Made by a program: the position numbers and the translations under genes
The notes under the pieces: model-generated
The model's database searches: none
The model's input: the letters and a program-made list of their open reading frames with translations, nothing else
What the model was told of the DNA's origin: nothing
Assembly: GCF_905171765.1 (NCBI RefSeq)
Contig: NC_053391.1
Span: 690,737,257 to 690,801,256, forward strand
Source of the DNA: Bufo bufo
Taxonomy: Eukaryota; Chordata; Amphibia; Anura; Bufonidae
DNA: 64,000 bases
Reading direction: 5' to 3'
In this document: in pieces, positions 21,588 through 31,230 of the stretch
Position numbering within the stretch: position 1 is the stretch's first letter
How the letters are laid out: each line of letters begins with the position of its first letter

Positions 21588-24500
21588 CTAATCTGCACAA
21601 GGGATGGACAGGTCCTGTGGGATCCATGCCTGGTTCATTTTTATGAACGTCAGCTTGTCCACATTGGCTGTAGACAGGCGGCTGCGTTTGTCTGTAATGA
21701 CGCCCCCTTCCGTGCTGAATACACGTTCAGACAAAATGCTGGCCGCCGGGCAGGCCAGCACCTCCAAGGCATAAAAGGCTAGCTCTGGCCACGTGGACAA
21801 TTTGGAGACCCAGAAGTTGAATGGGGCCGAACCATCAGTCAGTACGTGGAGGGGTGTGCACAGGTACTGTTCCACCATGTTAGTGAAATGTTGCCTCCTG
21901 CTAACACGTTCCGTATCAGGTGGTGGTGCACTTAGCTGTGGCGTGTTGACAAAACTTTTCCACATCTCTGCCATGCTAACCCTGCCCTCAGAGGAGCTGG
22001 GCGTGACACAGCTGCATTGGCGACCTCTTGCTCCTCCTCTGCCTTCGCCTTGGGCTTCCACTGGTTCCCCTGTGACATTTGGGAATGCTCTCAGTAGCGC
22101 GTCTACCAACGTGCGCTTGTACTCGGGCATCTTCCTATCACGCTCCAGTGTAGGAAGTAAGGTGGGCACATTGTCTTTGTACCGGGGATCCAGCAGGGTG
22201 GCAACCCAGTAGTCCGCACACATTAAAATGTGGACAACTCTGCTGTCGTTGCGCAGGCACTGCGGCATGTAGTCGCTCATGTGTGCCAGGCTGCCCAGAG
22301 GTAAGGACAAGCTGTCCTCTGTGGGAGGCGTATTGTCATCGTCCTGTGTTTCCCCCCAGCCACGCACCAGTGATGGGCCCGAGCTGCTTTGGGTGCCACC
22401 CCGCTGTGAACATGCTTCATCCTCATCCTCCTCCACCTCCTCCTCATCCTCGTCCTCCTCGTCCTCCAGTAGTGGGCCCTGTCTGGCCACATTTGTACCT
22501 GTCCTCTGCTGTTGCAAAAAACCTACCTCTGAGTCACTTCGAAGGGACTGGCCTGAAAGTGCTAAAAATGACCCCTCTTCCTCCTCTTCCTCCTGGGCCA
22601 CCTCCTCTTCCATCATCGCCCTAAGTGTTTTCTCAAGGAGACATAGAAGTGGTATTGTAACGCTGATAACGGCGTCATCGCCACTGGCCATGTTGGTGGA
22701 GTACTCGAAACAGCGCAACAGGGCACACAGGTCTCGCATGGAGGCCCAGTCATTGGTGGTGAAGTGTGTCTGATCCACAGTGCGACTGACCCGTGCGTGC
22801 TGCAGCTGAAACTCCACTATGGCCTGCTGCTGCTCGCACAGTCTGTCCAGCATATGCAAGGTGGAGTTCCACCTGGTGGGTACGTCGCATATGAGGCGGT
22901 GAGCGGGAAGGCCGAAGTTATGCTGTAGCGCAGACAGGTGAGCAGCGGCAGGGTGTGAACGCCGGAAGCGCGAACAGACGGCCCACACTTTATGCAGCAG
23001 CTCTGACATGTCGGGGTAGTTGCGAATGAACTTCTGCACCACCAAATTCAGCACATGCGCCAGGCAAGGGATGTGCGTCAAACCGGCTAGTCCCAGAGCT
23101 GCAACGAGATTTCGCCCATTATCGCACACCACCAGGCCGGGCTTGAGGCTCACCGGCAGCAACCACTCGTCGGTCTGTTGTTCTATACCCCGCCACAACT
23201 CCTGTGCGGTGTGGGGCCTGTCCCCCAAACATATGAGTTTCAGAATGGCCTGCTGACTTTTACCCCGTGCTGTGCTGAAGTTGGTGGTGAAGGTGTGTGG
23301 CTGACTGGATGAGCAGGTGGAAGAAGAGGAGGAGGAAGCTGAGTAGGAGGAGGAGGAGACAGGAGGCAAAGAATGTTGCCCTGCGATCCTTGGCGGCGGA
23401 AGGACGTGCGCCAAACAGCTCTCCGCCTGGGGCCCAGCCGCCACTACATTTACCCAGTGTGCAGTTAGGGAGATATAGCGTCCCTGGCCGTGCTTACTGG
23501 TCCACGTATCTGTGGTTTGGTGGACCTTGCCACAGATGCCGTTGCGCAGTGCACACTTGATTTTATCGGACACTTGTTTGTGCAGGGAAGGCACGGCTCT
23601 CTTGGAGAAGTAGTGGCGGCTGGGAACAACATACTGTGGGACAGCAAGTGACATGAGCTGTTTGAAGCTGTGTGTGTCCACCAGCCTAAATGACAGCATT
23701 TCATAGGCCAGTAGTTTAGAAATGCTGGCATTCAGGGCCAGGGATCGAGGGTGGCTAGGTGGGAATTTAAGCTTTCTCTCGAATGTTTGTGAGATGGAGA
23801 GCTGAACGCTGCCGTGTGACATGGTTGAGATGCTTGGTGACGCAGGTGGTGGTGTTGGTGGTACATCCCATGTTTGCTGGGCGGCAGGTGCCAACGTTCC
23901 TCCAGAGGCAGAGGAAGAGGCCGAGGCGGCGGCAGCAGCAGCAAAAGAGGCCGCGGCGGCGGCAGTAGCAGAAGAGGCCGAGGCGGCAGCAGCAGAACAG
24001 GCAGCAGGGGGAGCCTGAGTGAGTTCCTTGTTTTTAAGGTGTTTACTCCACTGCAGTTCATGCTTTGCATGCAGGTGCCCGGTCATGCAGGTTGTGCTAA
24101 GGTTCAGAACGTTAATGCCTCGCTTCAGGCTCTGATGGCACAGCGTGCAAACCACTCGGGTCTTGTCGTCAGCACATTGTTTGAAGAAGTGCCATGCCAG
24201 GGAACTCCTTGAAGCTGCCTTTGGGGTGCTCGGTCCCAGATGGCGGCGGTCAGTAGCAGGCGGAGTCTCTTGGCGGCGGGTGTTCTGATTTTGCCCACTG
24301 CTCCCTCTTTTGCTACGCTGTTGGCTCGGTCTCACCACTGCCTCTTCCTCCAAACTGTGAAAGTCAGTGGCACGACCTTCATTCCATGTGGGGTCTAGGA
24401 CCTCATCGTCCCCTGCATCGTCTTCCACCCAGTCTTGACCCCTGACCTCCTGTTCAGTCTGCACACTGCAGAAAGACGCAGCAGTTGGCACCTGTGTTTC

Positions 24501-25055
24501 ATCATCATCAGAGACGTGCTGAGGTGGTATTCCCATGTCCTCATCATCAGGAAACATAAGTGGTTGTGCGTTAGGGCATTCTATCTCTTCCACCCCTGGG
24601 GAAGGGCTAGGTGGATGCCCTTGGGAAACCCTGGCAGCAGAGTCTTCAAACAGCATAAGAGACTGCTGCATAACTTGAGGCTCAGACAGTTTCCCTGATA
24701 TGCATGGGGGTGATGTGACAGACTGATGGGCTTGGTTTTCATGCGCTATCTGTGCGCTTTCTGCAGAAGACTGGGTGGGAGATAATGTGAACGTGCTGGA
24801 TGCACTGTCGGCCACCCAATTGACTAATGCCTGTACCTGCTCAGGCCTTACCATCCTTAGAACGGCATTGGGCCCCACCAAATATCCCTGTAAATTCTGG
24901 CGGCTACTGGGACCTGAGGTAGTTGGTACACCAGGACGTGTGGCTGTGGCAGAACGGCCACGTCCTCTCCCAGCACCAGAGGGTATACTAACACCACCAC
25001 GACCATGTCCACGTCCGCGTCCGCGTCCGCGTCCCTTATTAGATGTTTTCCTCAT
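21588..25055 (-). CDS. hAT-superfamily transposase, uninterrupted
   Basis: This 1155-residue frame starts at ATG 25055 with an Arg-Gly-rich tract (residues about 7-35, from a CGCGGA-type repeat). A BED-type zinc finger follows near residues 285-340 (VCTLC, then GHLHAKH). After Ala/Ser-rich runs comes the RNase H-like hAT core: TTDTWTS (first Asp), VVCDNG (second Asp), PCLAHVLNLVV (the conserved Cys-x2-His), and VPTRWNST. Two acidic runs follow. The C-terminal dimerisation region has LACPAASILSERVFS with the catalytic Glu, ending near 21588. All expected catalytic residues are present with no stop or frameshift, unlike copy A2. The length is at the long end for hAT because of the low-complexity inserts. 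It would bind the element ends and carry out hairpin-type cut-and-paste in the nucleus. Whether it is expressed is unknown. Confidence 0.9.
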   Translation of the reverse strand: MRKTSNKGRGRGRGRGHGRGGVSIPSGAGRGRGRSATATRPGVPTTSGPSSRQNLQGYLVGPNAVLRMVRPEQVQALVNWVADSASSTFTLSPTQSSAESAQIAHENQAHQSVTSPPCISGKLSEPQVMQQSLMLFEDSAARVSQGHPPSPSPGVEEIECPNAQPLMFPDDEDMGIPPQHVSDDDETQVPTAASFCSVQTEQEVRGQDWVEDDAGDDEVLDPTWNEGRATDFHSLEEEAVVRPSQQRSKRGSSGQNQNTRRQETPPATDRRHLGPSTPKAASRSSLAWHFFKQCADDKTRVVCTLCHQSLKRGINVLNLSTTCMTGHLHAKHELQWSKHLKNKELTQAPPAACSAAAASASSATAAAAASFAAAAAASASSSASGGTLAPAAQQTWDVPPTPPPASPSISTMSHGSVQLSISQTFERKLKFPPSHPRSLALNASISKLLAYEMLSFRLVDTHSFKQLMSLAVPQYVVPSRHYFSKRAVPSLHKQVSDKIKCALRNGICGKVHQTTDTWTSKHGQGRYISLTAHWVNVVAAGPQAESCLAHVLPPPRIAGQHSLPPVSSSSYSASSSSSSTCSSSQPHTFTTNFSTARGKSQQAILKLICLGDRPHTAQELWRGIEQQTDEWLLPVSLKPGLVVCDNGRNLVAALGLAGLTHIPCLAHVLNLVVQKFIRNYPDMSELLHKVWAVCSRFRRSHPAAAHLSALQHNFGLPAHRLICDVPTRWNSTLHMLDRLCEQQQAIVEFQLQHARVSRTVDQTHFTTNDWASMRDLCALLRCFEYSTNMASGDDAVISVTIPLLCLLEKTLRAMMEEEVAQEEEEEEGSFLALSGQSLRSDSEVGFLQQQRTGTNVARQGPLLEDEEDEDEEEVEEDEDEACSQRGGTQSSSGPSLVRGWGETQDDDNTPPTEDSLSLPLGSLAHMSDYMPQCLRNDSRVVHILMCADYWVATLLDPRYKDNVPTLLPTLERDRKMPEYKRTLVDALLRAFPNVTGEPVEAQGEGRGGARGRQCSCVTPSSSEGRVSMAEMWKSFVNTPQLSAPPPDTERVSRRQHFTNMVEQYLCTPLHVLTDGSAPFNFWVSKLSTWPELAFYALEVLACPAASILSERVFSTEGGVITDKRSRLSTANVDKLTFIKMNQAWIPQDLSIPCAD

Positions 25056-25760
25056 TGTTCCCGTTCACCACAATTTTGAGAATGGCAAATTTGGGAATAG
25101 TTTTTCAACCCAGAACAAAAAGTGTGCTTTTACGGACACTACAAATAACTTGACCAGCTAAAAAAGTACACATTTGGTTGAATAGAAATGTGAGGCCTGT
25201 TTTTTTTTGCGCTGTGTGACAGGTATAGGTTTAATCACAGAATCAGACTTCTATCTGCACGGTAGCGTGTGTCTTAGGTTTTTCTGAATGACACTATCAG
25301 TACCTTCAATGTAAGATATCCTTTTTGGGATAGATTTCAAGTAGGCCTCAAATACCAGAAACTAGTTATTTTGAGAATGGCAAATTTGGGAATAGTTTTT
25401 CAACCCAGAACAAAAACTGTGCTTTTACGGTCACTACAAATAACTTGACCAGCTAAAACAGTACTGATTTGGTTGAATAGAAATGTCAGGTCTATTTTTT
25501 AGGCGCTGGGTGACAGGCTCAACTTGCCCCTGATGTAGTATATGGCCAAAAAATAACCACACTGTTGATGGTTAAATGCACTTGGGTGACACAGGCTCAG
25601 CCTGCACCTGATGTAGTATATGGCCAAAAAATAATCAGACTGTTGATGGTTAAATGCACTTCGGTGACACAGGCTCAGCCTGCAGCTGATGTAGGATATA
25701 GCACAAAATAACCACACTATTGATGGTTAAATACACTTGGTGATAGCTTGTGCTGGCGCA
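25056..25760. repeat. Repeat-rich leader region of hAT A1
   Basis: Upstream of the transposase ATG, a block of about 120 bases starting TTTTGAGAATGGCAAATTTG occurs at about 25071 and again at 25371. Then a unit of about 85 bases around GATGTAGTATATGGCC repeats three times (25500-25740). The promoter should lie between here and the right end, but I see no clear core element. Confidence 0.8.
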
Positions 25761-26597
25761 CCACAAGTCACAAAATGGCCGCCGATCACCCCAGAAAAAA
25801 AGTGATCTAAAAACGCTCTGGTCACAATATTAGCACTTCAATGATCCACAGCTGCAGATCGATCACAGAATGAAGTCTTTTGGAGGAGTTAATCTGCCTA
25901 ATCTCGCCCTAACGTCGCAGCAGCAACCTCTCCCTATGCTTGAATCAGCAGATGACGTGCAGCGCAACGTGACCTAAGCTTATATAGAGGCTGGGTCACA
26001 TGGTGCACTGGCCAATCACAGCCATGCCAATAGTAGGCAAGGCTGTGATGGCCTCTTGGGGCAAGTAGTATGACGCTTGTTGATTGGCTGCTTTGCAGCC
26101 TTTCAAAAAGCGCCAAGAAAGCGCCGAACACTGAACCCGAACACGGACTTTTACGAAAATGTTCGGGTTCGGGTCCGTGTCACGGACACCCTATACAGTT
26201 CGGGTTCGCTCATCCCTACTTGTAACATCCCCCAAAAATAAAATGTCTTTTCCAAAATGATCCAAACATGAAGTAGACATATGGGGAATGTAAAGAAATA
26301 ACTATTTTTGTAGGTATTACTATGTATCATAGAAGTAGAGAAATAGAAACTTGGAAATTTGCTAATTTTTCAGAATTTCTGATAAATTTGGTATTTTTTT
26401 ATAAATAAAAATTATTATTTTTTACTCCATTTTACCAGTGTCATGAAGTACAATATGTGGCAAAAAAAACAATCTCAGAATGGCCTGGATAAGTCAAAGC
26501 GTTTTAAAGTTATCACCACATAAAGTGACACTGGTCAGATTTGCAAAAAATGGCCTGGTTCTTAAGGTGAAAATAAGCCCGGTCCCTAAGGGGTTAA

Positions 26598-27240
26598 ATG
26601 CACGGCACGTTTTACCTACATACATCAAATTGCACTTGCATTTACTTAGATACAGTATATTACACCCTCAGTATTGCAGTTAGCAAAAGAGCGGGTATAG
26701 TATACACTGTGTCCACCAGAATCTGAAAATTTAGACCCTCTAACGATGAATTGACAAGCTTTACAGTGGCCGCAACAAAAGTTACCAGTCTGTCTATTGG
26801 TCAGCCATGTCTCTTTTTTAAACGTCTCAAAGTAGCTGTAAACCAAGGTATCTCTTAAATTGCGACCACATCTATACGTAATTTCTGGAAAATCTGGAAT
26901 AAATCCAGAAATATCCGGATTGGTTTTCAGGAGTGACCAATATTTACCAAGTACATTTCTCACTTCCTGAGCCAAGGATTTAAAAGTTCCAATAATACGT
27001 ATAGTTTTGTTGTCTGCTTTTGGGGGTTAATAACTTAGTTCTATCGCATTTCAGTGCAAATTCCCATGCCTAATTGAACACTTTTTTGGGGTAACCTTTT
27101 TCTCAAAATCTCTGATACAGAATGGTACCCTCTTTCTCAAAATCCTCATCCCTTGTACAGTCTATCCGTATTCTGAGGAACTGTCCCTTTGGGATTCCCT
27201 TCTTTAATGGAGTAGGATGAAACTCAGGGCCACGTGGCCT
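26598..27240 (-). pseudogene. Penelope-like element 1, RT end and GIY-YIG start (proximal half)
   Basis: Read on the minus strand from about 27240, the sequence has the PLE RT C-terminus IPKGQFLRIR (27155-27185), DEDFEKEGTILYQRF, and a linker with WEFALKCDR. Next come ITYRCGRNLRDTLV, the CCGHCKAC cysteine cluster, and the nuclease start GVIYCI followed after a shift by KCKCNLMYVGKTCRA. A stop near 27070, a shift near 27000 and another near 26645 break it. The rest of the nuclease is at 13290-13534. The sequence before about 27240 is not recognisable as PLE. Confidence 0.85.
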
Positions 27241-27370
27241 AACGCTCGCAACACCAGCTCCGGCGCGACTCTCATCATCGCTACTTGCCTGCCTAACAGA
27301 GGAAGAAGCAGATCTCTCCTCCACATCTTGGCAGGGCAGTAGCTGCTGACTGTCCACTATAAGCTTGTCC

Positions 27371-27810
27371 TGCGGTTTGCTCTCCGGTATGAGAATGGAA
27401 CAGAATGCATTTTGGAGCATTCCGTTCTGTTCAGTTACGTTTTGTCCTCATTCATTGTCAATGCTACAAAATTAATTCTGTTCCGTTCTAATCCCGGAGA
27501 GCAAACCGCAGCATGCTGCAGTTTGCTTTCCGTTCCGGGATGCGGAGCAAGATGAATCCGTCATGACCCCCAAAGTAAGTCAATGGGAACAGATCAGTTT
27601 TCTCTGACACAATCTGACACAATAGAAAACGGATCCGTCCCCCATTGACTTTCAATGGCGTTCATGACGGATCCGTCTTGGCTATGTTAAAGATAATACA
27701 ACCGGATCCATTCATAACGGATGCAGACGGTTGTATTATCAGTAACGGAAGCGTTTTTGCTGAACCTTGCCGGATCCAGCAAAGACGTTAGTGTGTAAGT
27801 GGCCTTATGT
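27371..27810. mobile_element. MITE-like element with GGATCCG-type repeats
   Basis: The stretch holds GTTTGCTCTCCGG near 27372 and its complement CCGGAGAGCAAAC near 27495. It also has several ACGGATCCGT words and the complementary pair ATAATACAACCGGATCC / GGTTGTATTAT (27690-27740). No coding capacity is seen; class assignment is uncertain. Confidence 0.5.
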
Positions 27811-28690
27811 ATAAAAGAACGTGAACACCCAGAAATCTGTAGTATCAGGCCGCAATTTCACACCGCAATCAAGGATGAATGGATGTACTGATATATAAAA
27901 AAAATGAACACCCCAAAACTTGTAGTATCAGGCCACAACTGCACACCAATTCCACCATAAGGGATTAAAGGATATACTTATGTATAATAAAACGTACCCT
28001 AAAATCTTTAGTATCAAGCCGCAACGTCACCCCAATTAGACAATCAAGGATTAACGGATTGAATTAAATATAAAAGAACGTGAATTCCCAAAATTCTGTA
28101 GTATCAAACTGCAGTTTCACCCCAATAACAGAATCAAGGATTAGTCAAATTACTGATATATCCAATGCAAACAGCCTAAAATCTGTAGTATTAGAACACT
28201 TCTCAACCCCAATTAGTGCAGCAAGGTGTAATAGAATAGCTCCTATTAGCCAGGCTTTACACTCTTCTATTTGCCCCTGCTCTCTCCCTATAGTGTGGAT
28301 AATGCCTCCCTATTATATCCCTACACTATCAATAAGCTCTCCTTGAGCTGCTCAATAGTAATTTCTTTCTGAATAAAGTGTTTCCTAAACACTGTCCCTA
28401 GCGCCTGTCCTGTCTCTCCCTGCACTAAGATCACAGTAAAATAGCAGAGACCGGGCAGGAGGAGACTTTTTATAGGGCTGTAACATCACAAGGGCTGACT
28501 ATCTTCTGATTGGCTGTCTGCATGGCATTATGGGGGATCCCTCGTTCCCAGGCTTCTTACTTCCGCTTTCTAACATGCGCAGCAGTCATTTTAGAAAAAA
28601 ATACGATTCGTTACCACGAAGTGCAAGGAAGTTAGAATTTTCAGGAAATTTTTCCTGAAATTCAGATCGAATTCCACTTTGTCAACTTTG
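27806..28690. mobile_element. Family C element fragment with an 85 bp tandem array
   Basis: From 27806 to 28235 a unit of about 85 bases (ATCTGTAGTATCAGGCCGCA) repeats five times. The following part, from about 28370, matches the stretch 35180-35330 plus 42407-42600: the CACTGTCCCTAGCGCCTG words, ATGGCATTATGGG, and a CTTCGTCAACTTC-like right end near 28675. It is a second copy of the element into which hAT A2 inserted. Confidence 0.65.
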
Positions 28691-28697
28691 ATTGATG

Positions 28698-28916
28698 TTA
28701 TAATATATGCAAATGAGCCTCTAAGAGCAATGGACCTCCGCTCTCTCTGCAACTGCTGGGCCCTCTGAACTTTGATTGACCAGGTGTGATGACATTTACA
28801 CTGCCTGGCCCTGTCAATCAGAGTGTATAGGGAGTGGCAGTTGCAGAGAGAGCAGAGCCTCTAGGTGTAACGACAATGTGCTCGTTGCTCCTAGAGACTC
28901 ATTTGCATATATTAAA
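28698..28916. mobile_element. Short inverted-repeat element (MITE)
   Basis: The ends TTATAATATATGCAAATGAG and, complemented, TTAATATATGCAAATGAG extend inward through CTCTAAGAGCAA versus CTCTAGGAGCAA. A second nested inverted pair lies at 28750-28850 (CTCTCTCTGCAACTG / CAGTTGCAGAGAGAG). Non-coding. Confidence 0.75.
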
Positions 28917-29392
28917 ACAAGACTTTTCTCAGCAATGCGGGCACATATGAACATGGGACCCACACAGATGCCTTCAGCTGCTGGGGGAACATGCAACAAG
29001 TCAGCCACTTTCATACTTCAAAAGACTAGATTTTCCCTTTTGGTGGATGCGGTGTTTTATACAATAATCATGATTAATGGTGTCCCTAGGACTGCGTTAC
29101 ACCTGTTAATCCTGCACCTACCTATATACCTAAGACTTAACTTTTATTTACTGCTCCTAATAGTACTTCTAATACCTAACTAAATATTTAAAATTTCCAG
29201 TACATCGCAGCCAATCACATCTATTTGATTTTCTTATTAGGAGTCACCTAACCAGATTTGCTGATCCAGGGTAAGAAACACTAGTGCCTTTCTAGCTGTG
29301 CGCTGCCAGTATAGTGTGGGCACTGTGTTTCAATTGTCCCTGTACTACTTGGCTGCAACAATGTGCTGTATTAAAACTAGAGCTTCACGCTG
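28917..29392. other. No gene; unclassified repeat-like sequence
   Basis: I see no coding motif. The stretch from about 29200 probably belongs to the outer part of the inverted Penelope-like copy that follows. Confidence 0.35.
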
Positions 29393-29433
29393 CCCCCGAC
29401 ATGTTTCGCCATGTACCGGCATCTTCAGGGGTT
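29393..29433 (-). ncRNA. Hammerhead-ribozyme-like motif of a Penelope-like element
   Basis: Read on the minus strand, the order is CCC (stem I), CTGAAGA (fits the core CUGANGA), GCC...GGC (stem II), GAAA, ACATGT (a short self-complementary stem III), C as the cleavage base, and GGGG (stem I partner). This matches the minimal hammerheads with a palindromic stem III reported from Penelope-like elements. One unpaired base precedes stem II. Confidence 0.65.
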
Positions 29434-30628
29434 AGGGCAGAGTGTGAGCGTGTCTCCTCCCATCTGGATTATAAGACCTTCGTTTGTGATGTCATCACTG
29501 TGAGATTCACCCGTGGGCGTGATTAGGATCCACTATTAGGGAGTGATAGGTGGCGTCTCAGGGCTCCTCCTCCTAATATCTCCGCCCTTCTACACTTGGC
29601 CTTCTGATTGGCATGCGTCACATTGGGTCATAGGGTTGCGCCGCGCATGTCCGGTGGACTTAGATGTTTCCCATAGTCCACCTCACTGCGCATGTCAATC
29701 GACTTAGTTCCCGGCACTTCCGATTCCTGGTGCTGCGCTTCACACAGCGCATGTCTTTGGACTTAGTCGCTGGCGCTACGGACCCCATGTTCCACGCATG
29801 CGTCCAAACTCCTCCACCCAGGTAAGTTGTCAATGCCAGGGCGCATGTCATTGGAGTTAGTCAGCCCTGTGGTCAGGGCCTGCGTCTGTGCATGTCGCCA
29901 TACTTAGTTGTTTTAGTTCTGCGCTTCCACTTCCCGATTCAGTGCTTCTCACTGCGCATGTCTTGGGACTTAACCGCAGGCGCTCCCAACCCTTCGCCCA
30001 AATAGGTTAACAATGCCAGGGCGCATGTCATTAGACATAGTCTGCCCTATGGTCAGGGCCTGCTAGTGCGCATGTCGCGGTACTTAGTTGTTTTTAGTAG
30101 GTCCGCGATCATCCCAGCATCCCTTCAATGAGCTGGTTATCTTGCCTCTATAGCATCTCCTACCCTTTTTCCCTATATATTAAGCCCCTACATGGGAATA
30201 GCGCTCTCTGTGCATTACCAGCGCGACGATTGTATTAGGCCTTGCATGTATCTTCCTGACGGTGATCCCAACTTCTAGATGATGCTTTCTAGAATTGGGA
30301 GTGACTAGAGCCTCATATTTTGGGTTCATCCCTGATGGCATCCCTGTGCCTCAGTTCCACCATTCCTCACCTCTGGATACTTATCATAGTCCATATACGA
30401 GCTTCATGTTTGTCACCTGTGGATAAGGGGTAATATATTTGTTCGTTGAACCTATATTATTTTCGACCATAGTCAGTGTGTACTGCGGCCCAGGGACAGG
30501 TTGTAGTATTTATAGTCCATCTGCTATTTGGTCTCCACTAGTTCCCTTATTTCTCTCAGGTTGCGTCCTCTTCTATACGTTATCGTTGGATACTTTGGTA
30601 TCACTTGTTGTAGGTCAGTATCAGCTTG
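29434..30628 (-). mobile_element. Inverted, internally deleted copy of Penelope-like element 2
   Basis: The stretch 29742-30549 is the reverse complement of 31479-32284. 30551-30628 is the reverse complement of the PLE coding bases 30647-30723. So the left side is the same element in opposite orientation, lacking the equivalent of 30724-31478. Head-to-head partial copies are a known habit of Penelope-like elements. Within the arm, a unit of about 150 bases around GGGCGCATGTCATTGG occurs twice. Confidence 0.85.
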
Positions 30629-30639
30629 CAATATGGCAT

Positions 30640-31230
30640 ATATTTCAAGCTGATACTGACCTACAACAAGTGATACCAAAGTATCCAGCGATAATGTGTA
30701 GAAGAGGACGCAACCTGAGAGAAATGCTAGTCCACAGTCACTATCAACCTCACGGAATAGCCAAGAAAATTACCTGGTTGAATCATAAAGGATCATATCC
30801 TTGTGGGGATTGCAGTTTTTGTGGCCGGATGAAGGTTACGAAAACGTTTACGAACCCAGTGGATGGAAAAAATTATGAAATAAGAGATTACATCAATTGT
30901 AAGACAAAAGGGGTTGTGTATGTTATCAAATGCGAATGTCCCAAACTGTACGTCGGGAAGACCACCCAAGAGCTAAGAAGGAGGATTTTAAGACACCTGA
31001 GCAGCATCAACACGGGGGAGGATACCAGCCTAGCCAGACACATGAGAGAAAAGCATAGGGACAAAAGCACAGATTTCAAATTTTGGGGACTGATGAGGGT
31101 AAAATCAGGCCCACGCAAAGGAGACATAGACAAAAAACTTCAACAGGAGGATACAAAATGGATTTACCTGCTTGATAGTCTATCTCCGAGAGGCCTGAAT
31201 GAAGGGTTCACCTACTCGTCCTTCCTGTAG
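30640..31230 (+). pseudogene. Penelope-like element 2, GIY-YIG endonuclease part
   Basis: The frame, open from 30439, becomes PLE-like at about 30640: CRRGRNLREMLV, then the cysteine cluster YPCGDCSFCG, then the nuclease with GVVYVIKC (GIY motif) and LYVGKTT (YIG motif). The catalytic Arg region RRRILRH and GDIDKKLQQEDTKWIYLLD follow, ending with SPRGLNEGF at the stop 31228-31230. This half is uninterrupted, so the nuclease domain itself looks intact. The entire reverse transcriptase is missing because the element is truncated at the head-to-head junction. The upstream part of the open frame (30439-30639) is antisense repeat, not protein-coding. Confidence 0.85.

Larger units (their letters stand above)
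18395..26218 (-). mobile_element. hAT transposon copy A1, apparently complete
   Basis: The ends are TAGAGTTGAGCGAAC and, reverse-complemented, TAGGGATGAGCGAAC (13 of 15 identical). Both flanks carry the identical 8 bp CTTGTAAC (18387-18394 and 26219-26226). The element is 7824 bp long. It holds a 141 bp tandem array, a transposase gene on the minus strand with no stop, and a repeat-rich leader. It sits inside the TTAA element. A2 (35332-42406) and A3 (from 61288) are relatives. Confidence 0.92.
13535..26597. mobile_element. TTAA-target DNA element split by hAT copy A1
   Basis: The termini are CCTCTTGGGGAC (13539) and, reverse-complemented from 26593, CCCCTTAGGGAC: 12 bp with two mismatches. 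The flanks are CTAA (13535-13538, mutated) and TTAA (26594-26597). The same PLE continues on both sides, which confirms the boundaries independently. TTAA duplication is known for piggyBac and Kolobok elements; I cannot tell which applies. The element's own sequence (13539-18394 and 26219-26593) contains two tandem arrays and no transposase, so it is non-autonomous. Confidence 0.85.

Noticed and set aside
22279..22773. Plus-strand frames over the hAT transposase
   Set aside because: They are antisense shadows of acidic and low-complexity coding stretches with no family resemblance.
30439..30639. N-terminal extension of the PLE 2 frame
   Set aside because: It is antisense repeat from the inverted copy; the same words occur on the minus strand at 31338-31589.
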